Shown piece after piece: positions 1 to 10,753 of a stretch of 64,000 nucleotides of DNA. The notes under the pieces are model-generated. The model had not been told where the DNA came from. It saw nothing but the letters and a program-made list of their open reading frames with translations, and searched no databases. The position numbers and the translations under genes were made by a program. This DNA is from Biscogniauxia marginata (taxonomy: Eukaryota; Ascomycota; Sordariomycetes; Xylariales; Xylariaceae). The DNA is taken from assembly GCA_022695795.1 (NCBI GenBank), contig MU404077.1, forward strand, positions 372,001-436,000, written 5' to 3'. Each line of letters starts with the position of its first letter. The first letter of the stretch is position 1.

Positions 1-1401
1 CAAATCGACATAAGTCGGATGAACTACCCAATGAAATCCAGCTAGAATGGTGATCACAGATCAGTACTTATTTCTCGGACTTGCAAACGTGTTAGCTTAC
101 TCGTGTGTAATTTAAAGTGCGGTCTGGGATAGTGAATGATGAAAAGGGGTTGTAGGTTTGTAATGGCTCGGAATCTTCCATATTGTGAGTAACGCAAACA
201 ACTTCATATTATAGTAGTAATGTTGCCTCGTTATCTTTTCAACTAACTGGCTAAGAAGGGGAAATGATAATAACCTTGTTCTTCTTGATATTTATAGAAC
301 AGCGGTAGTATCATAAATCGTAGGCGATGAAGTGTGAAGCTACTGAAGAGTAAGGCCGCATTGAATTTGGTATGATTCTTACTATAGATGTGTCTTATAG
401 GTTTTGGAAATCCATGCATTACCGTGCATGATCTTCCGCCGTTGCCCTCCCCCAGAATATCTATTTATCCTATAGGCGTTACATGCTCTACTTTTGTGAC
501 ATTAGGCTTTTAACTTCTTGACCGGCGCACTCCTAGGACTTTGGCCTTTGTTGGTAAGGTTGTTGTTATCGAGGCTTGTAAAGGGGCTATTCTATTTGTA
601 TCTGTATTAGAGTAGTAGCTGCATGCCAGGGCCTTCCGCACGATAGAGGTTAACCATCCGACCCCCATAAGATAACGATTAGCCTAAGAGGGGGTTTACA
701 TAGTGCCATAACCATAGGGGTCCTTGGCATCTGGAGTTTTTGTTCTGTTGAGTATGGCTGGGCTGCACTTCAGTAGTGTGTCCCCCGTATTGGAATATAA
801 TAATAGTGAATAGAAGTATAGTGAGGTAAATGAAGGTAGTTATAATGTATACAAATATCGTGCCATTACGCTGCAGCAGGTGGTAAGATAGGTATTAACC
901 AAAGGAGCGGAGGAGCCTACGGTTAGCTTAGTCACGCAGTACTACTAGCTCCTCCCTTTGGTTTATAGTTTCTATGATATGTATACCTAATAGCTGTAAA
1001 AGCTACTCATGATGAGTAGGATAATCACTGTTATAGCATATTCATGTAACGCGGGTAGACTCTGGGCTCTTCACTACAGGATAAAAGGGGGTTGCCTGCA
1101 GCGGTGCTGGCAAGTGATAGCACATGTACTCTGGGGTAGGACGAAGTACGCCGCAAACTCTGACGGAGATTATTTATTCTAAATAATCAGAATAGTCCAC
1201 ATGGTGTTGATAATGTCATGTCGGGTGAGTGTCTCATCACGACGGTTCCAGACCGCCTTCGCTACACTAAGATCCACTGCATTATACCAAATCGTCAGGG
1301 GGGAATCTAACACTTCATACTAGGTTCGACCCATTCTGATAACGCCAAGTCATGTGACCAACTTCGGCCTCCTTGAATTAGGCCGGTGCTGGTGAGTGAG
1401 A
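1..1401. other. intergenic, no gene seen
   Basis: No open frame of useful length or recognisable protein family on either strand. The sequence is moderately AT-rich, stop-dense and looks like decayed or regulatory DNA. The only structure I can point to is the inverted repeat at 897-963. It lies downstream of the minus-strand dsRBD gene, so its right edge should contain that gene's 3' UTR. Confidence 0.5.
897..963. repeat. imperfect inverted repeat (hairpin)
   Basis: The left arm at 897-916 (AACCAAAGGAGCGGAGGAGC) and the right arm at 948-963 (GCTCCTCCCTTTGGTT) are reverse complements, except for a few extra bases in the left arm. They are separated by about 31 nt. This could be the tip of a degenerate MITE or an RNA hairpin. 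No target-site duplication is obvious. Confidence 0.5.
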
Positions 1402-2376
1402 CTATTTTGGCGTGGCAGCTGGAGGGCTTTCGAAGAACTTCCGAATGTCCTCCTGGTGCTTGTTGTAGATTTGTTTGAGGGGTTTCAGCAAGTCCTCGGC
1501 AATCTTTTCTTTTGCGGCCTTCTTGCTGAGGATATTGTTGACACGGCCGACGCCGTCCGGGAACAGGGATGCATTGATTCCCAGATCAGGATATCCACTG
1601 AAAAAGCCACCGGCCGAAGGATCTGGCTCTATCCTATATTGTGGCGGTTGCCAGCCGAGATCTTTACAGAGTCTGGCGACCTCGAACGCTGCTGAGGGCT
1701 GCGTGTCATCGAACGGAGAGACAGGGGCTGGTGTCTTTGGGGCATTGTTTGGTGTCTTGGGGGGATTGCTAGCTTGTGGTAAGCTGGCTGGCTTCGCATT
1801 CTTTGGCAGCGACAGAGGTTTTGGCGCGGGTTGCTGGGGCTTTGGAAACTTCACGCCGCCAGCTTGAGGCATGTATCCATTCGCCCTAAGCCATTCGACA
1901 GCGCACTTGGCTGCGTATTTCTTGGCGTCCTTTTTCCGGAAGAAGGAGGGCTGGGTTCCGTCTTCAAACAGACCACCGGCGGCGCCTGGAAACGGCTCGG
2001 GGTGTTCGTCAATTGTCACTTGAGAATACCAATTGGGAGGACCGCGTGACAGTGGGTCGACGGGTGCCTCTGTGAAGTTGACGACGGATCTGCCACCAGG
2101 CACACGTTGACGAGCTGCTCGGTATTCTAGGAACGGGATTAACACAAAAGCGGTACCAAATGACGGACTGGTTGGGCACGTACCTTGCAGGAGACCAATC
2201 CAATTAATATCATCTAGCTCTGGTTCGGGCCGAGGTGGTGACCGAGGGTTGATGGTAAGTTCTAGGTGTAGTAACAGCTCTCGTTGGGCCTCCGTCACGG
2301 GAGCTCGAGACTCGAGCTGTCTGCTGATCCAGTTCTGCACTGTCTCGTAGGTCGACGTGGACACGCTGGTAGCCAT
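1402..2376 (-). CDS. double-stranded RNA-binding domain protein, two dsRBDs
   Basis: Minus-strand gene starting at the ATG at 2374-2376 in a good context (CACCATGG). The unspliced frame gives 324 aa. However, 2127-2183 is a perfect 57-nt GT-AG intron (GTACGT...CCTAG) whose length is a multiple of three. Removing it gives 305 aa and restores a dsRBD first helix, WIGLLQ joined to EYRAARQ. The first dsRBD then runs through WYSQVTID and ends in KKDAKKYAAKCAVEWL. A second, more divergent dsRBD-like stretch follows a Pro/Lys-rich linker and ends in SKKAAKEKIAEDLL. The family binds dsRNA without enzymatic activity of its own. No RNase III or other catalytic domain is visible, so the biological role is unknown. 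I am confident in the domain call and in the intron, less so in the second dsRBD. Confidence 0.85.
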   Translation of the reverse strand: MATSVSTSTYETVQNWISRQLESRAPVTEAQRELLLHLELTINPRSPPRPEPELDDINWIGLLQGTCPTSPSFGTAFVLIPFLEYRAARQRVPGGRSVVNFTEAPVDPLSRGPPNWYSQVTIDEHPEPFPGAAGGLFEDGTQPSFFRKKDAKKYAAKCAVEWLRANGYMPQAGGVKFPKPQQPAPKPLSLPKNAKPASLPQASNPPKTPNNAPKTPAPVSPFDDTQPSAAFEVARLCKDLGWQPPQYRIEPDPSAGGFFSGYPDLGINASLFPDGVGRVNNILSKKAAKEKIAEDLLKPLKQIYNKHQEDIRKFFESPPAATPK

Positions 2377-2936
2377 GGTGAATTACACAAAACTGTTTGT
2401 TTTGGTGTCTAATATTGTATATGCAATCTTGTATATGTACGACGTGTGAAGAGAAGAGCAATGGAGATGCCAGGAAGGGAAAACCTCTCTTTTTTTCTTT
2501 TCTCTTTTTTTTTTACGCAGGGCAAGGCTGAGTCGCCCAGGCAGAAGAAAGATCGTCTGTAGCAGGTGGGGGTGTATCTTTAAATGCAGATGCGACTTCC
2601 CGTTCTGTCAGCTGCACCTACTGTGTACATTTGCATCGGTGTCTCTGATCTGATCCATCAACTTGATCCATTCTTAGCTGCATACATGTATGTATTGCAG
2701 TGTACCTAGAAGTATACACTATTACTATTGGCCTTGGTCGTTTGCAGCCATTATTGGATCCCTGAAACTAACTTCTCCTGTCAACCAATTTTACCTATGC
2801 GAGCATCCGTCGGTATATATGCAAATTGGAATACATTACTAGGATCCGTATGTCACGGAGTCAAAAAAGAAGAAGACAAAACCAGGCATATGGTAGGTTG
2901 GGTATCATTCATGCACATCATTAGTCGCAAGTTCAT
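2377..2936. other. intergenic between two minus-strand genes
   Basis: Contains the promoter of the dsRBD gene and the 3' end of efg1. A polypyrimidine/T-rich tract lies near 2486-2516. No gene seen. Confidence 0.5.
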
Positions 2937-3855
2937 CTACTTCTCCTCTTCGAAGAATCCCCCGTCACTATCGCTACCGCCATCATTATCCCTACTCAAA
3001 GGCTCCTGTAGTTTCCCCTTGCCTCGTCTAGAGTCCGCAGCATCGGATGCAAACGAACGTTTAGCTTTAGGATGATCGGCCTTTGTAGCAGATGAAACCC
3101 CCGAAGCCCGCTCCTTGTCAGGATTGCTTCGCGAATTAGCAGCTAATTTTCGTTCCCTGATCTCAGTCAATGCTGACACGCCTTGCTTCGACGCTTTTTC
3201 TATTGCTGCCCACAACGGAGGCCGTTCTCTGTGTAGAGCTAGTGCCGCCGAGCTTGCATTTTCTACCCTCTCCCCCTTTTCTGATGCATCTTGGGACGGA
3301 GCCGGGTAGAGGCTGACATAGCGCTCCCGGTGAGGAAAGTATCTGGCATATAGCCCGTCCACTTGGGCTATGTGCAGGTCCGCTCTCAGTTTCTCGATCT
3401 CCTCGTCGTCTGTAGCCGCCTTGAGTTGGGTTTGGATCTGTTTCGCGAGTCGGTCTGCTTTCTTCCTCTCTGTAGAAATTCGTTAGACGCATCTGCTACC
3501 GGTTGGGAGATCTCGTGGTTTCCGTACCATGAAAACGGACCATGTGGTATTTCGCAATCATCAACTTCTTCTTTTTCTCATCTTCAATCTCGGCGATCTT
3601 CTGTTGATGGTGGGCCAACTCTCTTTCCAGTTCATTCTGAACATTGGCTGGTAGATTCCTGCCCGACTGGAAACGTCTCTCGATAGTGCGCGCTCGCTTC
3701 TTCAGCCAGCCGAGATTCTCGGGCTTCGTCTTGAGATCTACCCCATTCTTCTTTTTGCTCTTCTTTGGCGGACGATGTCCCGGAGTTCGGTCGCGACTTC
3801 GTACAGTCTCCGAAGAGTCCGCGTTGAAATCAGCAAACTTCCTTTTGGAACTCAT
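2937..3855 (-). CDS. efg1: rRNA-processing protein Efg1
   Basis: Two-exon minus-strand gene. Exon 1 is 3855-3528, the intron 3527-3470 (GTACGG...CTACAG, 58 nt) and exon 2 3469-2937. Joining gives 286 aa in frame. Translation starts at MSSKRKFADF; an in-frame upstream Met exists but falls in a TACC-repeat 5' region and is unlikely. Family signatures are LGWLKKRARTIERR, then LPANVQNELERELAHHQQ, then KYHMVRFH joined across the intron to ERKKADRL, then YFPHRERYVSLYP. This order is characteristic of the Efg1 family, nucleolar proteins of the small-subunit processome required for early 18S rRNA cleavage. The N-terminus is basic (KKSKKKNG, a likely nuclear/nucleolar signal) and the C-terminus is acidic and disordered. 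It is divergent from sea4 across a 580-bp interval. The assignment is strong. Confidence 0.92.
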
Positions 3856-4435
3856 CGCGGCGGGTTGAGCTGAGCAAGGGTGCTGGTGTTGATATGAGGT
3901 AGGTACATAGGTAGGTAGGTAAGTAAGTAGGTAGGTAAGTAGGTGCATAAAATGGCGAATCTAACCAGCCCAAGACAGACATATTTTCAAAGTAGTCGTA
4001 ACCAGCTTTTTATGTGGGTCCATCGTTTGTCTCGAAGATCCAACATGATTGGTCAATCTTTTCACATGTGGCGCTATGGTCCGTACTACTGATGGTACCA
4101 AAGTACAAAGTACTTTATCTCTAGCTGTGTAGCAATTCCAACTCGTTGCTTCACTCATAATAACCACAATATCTACAGTAAGAACGAACCGTGATAGCCA
4201 ACTGCTCGATTGGTAACCCCATTCCCCCTTAATTATTTCCGAGGGGCTCGGTTCGGAATATTACGAGATGAATTCATCTTTCCTCAATGGCCCTTGACTC
4301 AGATAGTCGGTCATCATCGGCATCGAAGTCTGACTGTCAATCTACTCACCTCGTATGCGTCCCCTTCCAACATGCTGGGTAAATAATCCAGCAGAGAAAG
4401 CCTGTTTCTGCATCGAGGGTTGCAACTAGTCGGCC
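3856..4435. promoter_or_regulatory. divergent intergenic promoter, efg1 / sea4
   Basis: A 580-bp interval between the start codons of two divergent genes, so it must hold both promoters. A run of TAGG/TAAG tetranucleotides at about 3899-3943 lies just upstream of efg1. No TATA element could be assigned with confidence. Confidence 0.4.
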
Positions 4436-7400
4436 ATGGCGCAGTATTCGAATTCCAAGTTAGATAGACCTGAGCCTGGCCTCATCAAATGGTCTCCCAA
4501 CCCGGCGTACGACAGTTTTCTTCATGTCAACCTGCAGCACCGAGTCGTCCAGCTCTACAAGCCTACCGGTCACTTGCAGCGTGGGCGTTTTGATTATGAA
4601 AAACTGTCCAAATTCGACGAGATCCCTCCCTTGAGTACATACGACTGGTCCCCTGCTCATCCTGGCTTTGTTGCTATCGGCACGGCCTCGGGGACCGTGA
4701 ACCTACTCAATCTCAACGACGATTCGAATCATTACTTGGAGCAGAGGTTGAAATTCACTCGTTTCTGTCAGGCAATTGCATTCAACACGGGGACACTGTT
4801 GGCCGTGGGATTAGAACGTGTGCGGAATGACCAGTGCCTTCAAATATGGGATGTCAACCGTCTCACGGCAATCGACCCAAGCATTGCCTGGTCATCCCTT
4901 GACGGATCGCTCCTTGGAGAGCCGGTATATCGCTTGGAACCTGCTACTACTGTCTCGAGCACAAAGTACTTTGAGGACAATCCTCAGACGCTGGTTGTCG
5001 GTATCAAGAACCAGGGCATTCGAATCTATGATCTTCGAGGTAGATGTGCCTCTCACAACGTACTTCTGCATACGACTAACGGCTTTGTTTTAAGACCCGC
5101 ATGGTGCTGTCATCAACTATCAGACCAAGTGTAATAACAACTTGGCCATTGACTACGCAGACTCCAACTACTTTGCTTCTTCTTCCCTAGACAGGCCCGG
5201 CGTGGTCATCTGGGACCGCCGAGCAACGTCAAGACCTTCTTCGACGCCAGCGTACCTTGATGCTGTCGACACCGAAAATTTACCGTGGGGTGCTGCTCTA
5301 AACTTAGAAAAAGCAATTGATATAAATCCCGGCAATGTTCCCGAGAGAGGTTCGCTAATACGCTCATTACGATTTTGCAGGGACCACAGAGGCCTCGTAG
5401 CCGTGCTCTCTAGAACCGGCCAGCTAAGGGTCTTGGACATCAAGAAAGAGTTTACTCCTTTCGAGAGACAATATGACGGCAGTCCAGAACTCTTGGAGGC
5501 CAGAAAATCTTACGAGCTGGACATGGATTATTTAACCGAGGACCGGAAGTATGACCAGATTGTGTCGTTTGACTGGGTGACCCTCAACTCTCCTTCATTG
5601 ACACCCCGAGTGATAGTCTTGCGTGCCAGTGGAGCATATGAGATCCTTGAAAAGCCTTCATACACCTCGGAGCACCTCTACAAAATGGTCCCTTGGCAAG
5701 CCCCATACCGTGGCCTTGAAGGTAACAATTCACTACCTAAACTATCGACTAGCACTAATAGAAATGTAGAGGGCACCGCATACCACAGTCTTATGCAGTT
5801 CGAACCAACGCAATATTCTGAAATGATGGGGTCCCTTCTCATCGAAAAAGCACAGAAGGACGTACCCTTATTCGGGGACGAGAATAAATCTGTTAGCAGC
5901 ATTATAGAAGAGGTCATGCAAACCCATCCACCAGAACTCGATCCCATTTCCGAATTGGAGACAAGCGGCCCCCAGACTTGTGAGGCCTTTATGAACGGCC
6001 CGACGATAGCAGAAAAATTAAGAGGATTGAGAAAATACTCAAAAAAGGTTCTCAAACCCCAGGGACTGCTCAACGGCGACCTACAACGGTACTCGACTAT
6101 TGAGGAGCTTGACAAGTCTTTTTCGGATTTGACCGTGAATAGTGTCGGACCGCCATCAAACCGGCAACTACACGAGAGGTTGCTCGCGACGACACTTGAT
6201 ACCAAAGGATTCCCGAAGATGGCACATGTCGTCCTTGATCACGTGATGCTTCTTCGTTCTAAGGAGCAATACCTGTTTGATTATGCCGCGAATAGGGACA
6301 TCGTATCCGATGATCCTTGGCTGCGGGACTTGTGGGACTGGGTTGCCGGTATGCTTCATGGTACGGCCGACGAAATTAAAAGCTAATTACTTTCTCGTAG
6401 GAGCTGCGCAAGCTGCGTCTGAAGGTGGGATGGTTGTCCAAGGTGTTGATCTGAGCTTTATGGGCGTTGCTACGATCTGGAACGACGACTTAGGTTTGCA
6501 CCCTTAGCCCCCTCCTGACCTCCAAGATGTCGATTGATTAGAGATGCAGGTTCTCAAGATGCGGCTAGATTGGCCGCTGGACAACTTACTCCAGATGCAG
6601 CGATGCTAGAGCGCTGCCTCGAAACAATTAACGACAAATCTGGACAACCTAGTTATAATGGTGTTGAGACTAGCAAACCTGCACATAGACAAGCTGCTAT
6701 GCGGATGTGCAGATGGGGCAGGTCTCTAAATACCGATTTCACGGATTATGCAAAGGCATCCCCTTCCGAGAAAAATTCCTCCTGGCACACCATGGCTACA
6801 GCACGTGCCCTCTTTGATGGCAATTCCAGAGAGGCCGTACGTATCCTGAAGATGGCAAGCACCGAGCATCCAGAACTGTTATTTGTCTCTCTTGCGCTCC
6901 AGCTCATTGGACGAGGTGATGTGGGCCTTGCTAAAGAGCAGCTGGATTTCGACGATGCGGTTGCTTCCAAGACGGATCCATATCTCCGAGCTATCTCATC
7001 TCTCATCGCAACGAATAACTGGGAGACTATTGCGAACCAAGAGTCACTCCCACTTCGTGAACGTACTTATGTAGCGTTGCGATATTTTGATGATGATACG
7101 CTTACCTTTTGGCTCAGCAAAGAGCTAAAGAAGGCTATACGCACCGGGGACATCGAAGGGATTGTGCTTACAGGCATAACGGACAAGTTAGTCGATATAT
7201 TCGCCAAATACATTGAAAAGTTCAATGACGTGCAGACTGCCACACTAGTCCTCTCGATCTGTTCGCCCCGGTATATCAATGATTACCGTTGCGTAGCATG
7301 GCGAAACGCGTATAGGGCCTATCTTCAACGGCATAAAGCTTTCATCCAGCGAACAAAGTTTGAGGTGGAAAGCACGAAAAAGAGTAAACGAGACGGCGTC

Positions 7401-7814
7401 CCCATGATTAAACCACCTTCGAGGCAGATTGCTCTGCGGTGCATATACTGCGATGCCGAGTACGAGCTCTCAAAGACAGGGTCGGGTTCAGCCTCGATGG
7501 CTCAGGGACAAGCCAACCCCCTCATGGCAGCTAACGTCAATGCGGGTATTAGCTGCCCGAACTGCGGCCGTCATCTCCCGCGATGTGTGGTTTGCCTGGA
7601 GGTTGTTGGTATCCCACGCTCAGATAAGCCAGAGGCCTCACCGGATCCACAGATCCGGGTGGCGGCCAAATTCCCTACGTTCTGCCTCAAGTGTGACCAC
7701 GTTCTACATTTAGACCATGCCCGACAATGGTTTGCAAGGCATGCAGAATGTCCCATGCCCGAGTGCCGGTGTCGATGTAATTTTCGGGCCAATCCAGAGC
7801 TGAACTACCGTTGA
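4436..7814 (+). CDS. sea4: SEA complex (GATOR2) subunit Sea4/Mio, WD40 protein
   Basis: Four exons: 4436-5039, 5095-6348, 6401-6493 and 6544-7814. Introns are 55, 52 and 50 nt; the first has a GACTAAC branch site. The sum is 3222 nt, exactly 1073 codons plus stop, close to yeast Sea4 (about 1040 aa). The N-terminal third is a WD40 propeller with blades such as IQIWDVN-like, IRIYDLR and VVIWDRR. A long alpha-solenoid region follows. The C-terminus carries the Mio-type zinc module: CIYCDAEYEL, CPNCGRHLPRCVVCLE, then CLKCDHVLHLDHARQWF and CPMPECRCRC. The family acts at the vacuolar surface in the SEACAT/GATOR2 complex, which relieves inhibition of TORC1. The third intron acceptor (ending at 6543) is the least certain boundary, chosen because it alone keeps the frame. 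Confidence in the family is high. Confidence 0.92.
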
Positions 7815-8236
7815 TAGGTACCTGAGCGTTGTACTATCTATCATTCACTCGGATGCAAGTGTCATGTTTGCTGCAAGCTTTGTTAGGTGGAATTTATCCG
7901 TTGAAGTGAATGTGGATTTCCACACCATTGTTCCTGAGATACCTCTCAAAATTGGCCCGGCTTCCCTTTTTATGGCATGGCAGCTATTGTTCCTGGGCAT
8001 CATTCACTCCATTGCTCCAATTATCAGAAACCATAAATACCTCTGCCTGGTTCCTACATCTTGTCTGCCTCATTTGCAACTTCTTCAACAGCCGGCCTCA
8101 ATACAAAACTTAAGTCTCGTTCACCTCCATCCCAAGTTCGTGGTTTCATCATCATCTCCTACCCAGCTTCATCTTTCCCATCTCGCCAGCTTTCTTCTTA
8201 TTTTCCTATCATCCATACCACCGTTCTCTATCCGAA
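7815..8236. other. intergenic, pyrimidine-rich leader of the GNAT gene
   Basis: From about 8090 to 8230 the plus strand is strongly C/T-rich, which is usual for 5' UTRs just upstream of fungal start codons. No gene is seen; short frames here are compositional. Confidence 0.45.
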
Positions 8237-9871
8237 ATGGAAGAACAAGCGCGTAATATCGCCGCAACCGCCGCAGTTGCCAACGGCACCTCCCAACCTA
8301 TCCCCCAGCAGGTGCCGGGCAACTCTAGTGGCGACGCTCCTGCCAAACTCACTCCATACCAGGCCTCCAAGGTGCAGCGCATGTACGTGAACAATAAATT
8401 CGAGCTGTCCCGTCATGTCACCGTCGCGGCCGGCGCAACAGAACGCCGTGTTGACGTACCCGGCGGGAACGGTAACACCTGGCAAATCCGTTGGAACGAC
8501 GCCCCGGTCGGCTACGAGGCGCACAACCTCGTCGAGCACCAATGGATGCCAGATAGGTTTGTCGCCGGTTCTGTGCGCGCCGTCATGGCTTGCTTCGACA
8601 AGTCATCATCGCCACCGGAAGGCAATAGCAAAGATACAACTGCTGCTGCTACCGGGTCTAAACCCTTCATTTGGGTGACGGGCCCCGAACATCAGAGCCT
8701 GCTGGACAAGACCCTACGTGATCTTAATTTTACCTTCTCTGAGCAGTACATCCTCATGGCCGACCTCACCAAAATCAGCGTCTCCCGCACCCCAGGCCAG
8801 TTGCATGCTTACTACCCCAAGGGCAAAGGAATCGGCAATGCCGTAGAGAGGATCGTCAGCTACACTCCGCTCGAGCGTGCTAGAATCCACGGGCACAAGC
8901 TATTGCCGGAATTCCTCGCGCCAAGACAGCACCCTTACCCATCGCTATCTAAGTCACCGGAAGACGTGTACCTTGAACTCGCTTTACGCCAGATGCAGCA
9001 GGGAGATCCAAAGATGGTACGGATTGAGAAGGAGAACATTACCATCGCAGAGCTGAACCACACGCCCGGGGACGTGAAGGAGTGGGTTGATGCCTGGGCC
9101 TGCCAGACACCACCGGGTAGCGAACAGGACCTCGCGCGGTGGACAAACATCTTCAACGGGCTCAGGCGGACAACTCCCCAGGGACAATTCCACATGTTCG
9201 CCGCCGTCCGTACCACCACTACCACTACTATAAACACCGCCAACACGAACATCCCTCACGCCCAAGCAGCCGGCTATCCTACATCACCACCGCAAAACTC
9301 ACCATTTCAGTCCACGGTCACACGGCAGATCATCGGCACGGGGTTCCTACACCTGCACTCGGGGCTCGCCTCGCTGCACGCCATCGTCGTGCGACCAGAG
9401 TACCGCCGCCGCGGCATCGGCGCGGCCCTCATCACGTACGCACTGCGGCACGCGCGGGAGCGCGGCTACGACCGCTCCACGATCACGGTCGCCAAGGACG
9501 TCGGCCACGCTGTGTTCCGCGGGCTCGGGTTCCAGACGTTGGCCGGGACCGTGGGGCTCTGGGGATGGTATCCCGCTCTTGCCGCAGCGCCCACACCCAC
9601 ACCCGCCCCCGAGAAGAAGGACGGTGCTGAGGAGACTAGTGATGATGAGGAGGAGGAGGAAGAAGACGAAGAGGACGAAGAGGACGAGAGTGGAGAAGAG
9701 AGTGAGGAGCAAGATGAGGAGGACGATGAATACAACGAGGAAGATGGGGATGAGGACGATGAGGAGAATGAGGGTCAGTATTCCGACTTTGATGAGCACG
9801 GCGCAGAATCGTGCACCGACAACGAGGAAGATAGGCCTGGGTATATCGGCTGGGGGATGTCGAGCCAGTAG
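8237..9871 (+). CDS. GNAT-family N-acetyltransferase with acidic C-terminal tail
   Basis: Intronless frame of 544 aa, starting MEEQARNIAA. Residues about 50-350 form an unassigned fungal-specific region containing KVQRMYVNNKFELSRHV and WIRWNDAPVG-like segments. The GNAT fold follows: LHAIVVRPEYRRRGIGAAL (about 378-396) is the acetyl-CoA-binding motif A (R/Q-x-x-G-x-G/A), and GHAVFRGLGFQ is the typical C-terminal helix-strand. The last 80 residues include an almost pure Glu/Asp run (DNA 9640-9780) with a few Ser/Asn. Such tails are common in nuclear or ribosome-associated proteins, but the substrate cannot be read from sequence. The polar TTTTTTINTANTN linker lies just before the catalytic domain. 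GNAT membership is secure; protein versus small-molecule substrate is unknown. Confidence 0.85.
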   Translation: MEEQARNIAATAAVANGTSQPIPQQVPGNSSGDAPAKLTPYQASKVQRMYVNNKFELSRHVTVAAGATERRVDVPGGNGNTWQIRWNDAPVGYEAHNLVEHQWMPDRFVAGSVRAVMACFDKSSSPPEGNSKDTTAAATGSKPFIWVTGPEHQSLLDKTLRDLNFTFSEQYILMADLTKISVSRTPGQLHAYYPKGKGIGNAVERIVSYTPLERARIHGHKLLPEFLAPRQHPYPSLSKSPEDVYLELALRQMQQGDPKMVRIEKENITIAELNHTPGDVKEWVDAWACQTPPGSEQDLARWTNIFNGLRRTTPQGQFHMFAAVRTTTTTTINTANTNIPHAQAAGYPTSPPQNSPFQSTVTRQIIGTGFLHLHSGLASLHAIVVRPEYRRRGIGAALITYALRHARERGYDRSTITVAKDVGHAVFRGLGFQTLAGTVGLWGWYPALAAAPTPTPAPEKKDGAEETSDDEEEEEEDEEDEEDESGEESEEQDEEDDEYNEEDGDEDDEENEGQYSDFDEHGAESCTDNEEDRPGYIGWGMSSQ

Positions 9872-10054
9872 GCGCAGCAGGAAGGCTGGGAATGGATCTA
9901 AAATCCTGATGCCGAACCTGACCTGGAGGATTTGATTGAACTTGATTTTCACTTCTTCCTTGCCCTGCACTCCTCTCCTCTCTCATTCCCACGACACCAG
10001 GAACCCGAAGGGAGAAAAAAAAATGAAAGAAAAATGAAAAATGAAAAAAAAAAT

Positions 10055-10058
<4 letters not shown>

Positions 10059-10089
<31 letters not shown>
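10059..10089. repeat. (GA)n microsatellite
   Basis: About 15 uninterrupted AG units immediately 3' of an A-rich stretch, in the presumed 3' UTR or terminator region of the GNAT gene. Confidence 0.9.
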
Positions 10090-10091
<2 letters not shown>

Positions 10092-10406
10092 CGGCGAACT
10101 CAAGCGGTGATGAGGCTACGTTTTGTTCCTTTTCTTTTCTTCTCTTTTTCTTTAAGTACATGCGTTCGTTACTCAGATTTACAACCCACACCTCCCTACT
10201 CCTTCATATCTGTCGCATTAGGTACCTACCTACCTAACTAGCTAGCTAGCGTAGACGTGTGTTTTTTCTACGAGAGCGATTCGTTTGAGAGCAAGATAGA
10301 TAGACGAAAGGAAAAGGAAAAGGAAAAAAAAAAAAAAGCGAAGGTGGACGAAAAAGCAATTGATTTTTATTTATTTACTTACCTAAGGATGACAACCTGA
10401 TGCTAC

Positions 10407-10407
<1 letters not shown>

Positions 10408-10439
<32 letters not shown>
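10408..10439. repeat. (GT)n microsatellite
   Basis: About 16 uninterrupted TG units in the convergent intergenic region. Pure dinucleotide tracts of this length are expected to be length-polymorphic. Confidence 0.9.
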
Positions 10440-10441
<2 letters not shown>

Positions 10442-10753
10442 TGGTCAACGTTCGATACAGGAGATTATGTAGGCTTTCCTTCTTCTTTTCGTATGCGTGA
10501 TACTTCTTGATAACTGCCCAACTCCCTGAATCCACGAGATCATTTTTATATCTTATCTACCCAAGCTTACCCTGCCTAACCCAACCTACACGTATTTCTC
10601 CTAACACCAGCAATAGCAGCAAAGTATACCATATCGAAAGACGTAATATGCATATTTTATATCTCAGTGTTCCGTGTATTTTCCATCTTGAACGTTCGTT
10701 CGTTTGTTCCTTCCTTCTTCTTTCTTCTTTCACCCCCCGTATAAACTATCTAC

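Larger units (their letters stand above)
9872..10753. other. convergent intergenic region with microsatellites
   Basis: Lies between the 3' ends of two convergent genes, so it should contain both terminators and UTRs. Holds a (GA)n tract at 10059-10089, CCTA/CTAG tetranucleotides at 10222-10250, a poly-A run near 10325-10337 and a (GT)n tract at 10408-10439. No gene seen. Confidence 0.5.

Noticed and set aside
9347..9970. Long open frames antisense to the GNAT gene (207 and 155 codons)
   Set aside because: They are reverse images of the acidic GAG/GAT tract and give Leu/Ile/Ser homopolymers, with no family features.
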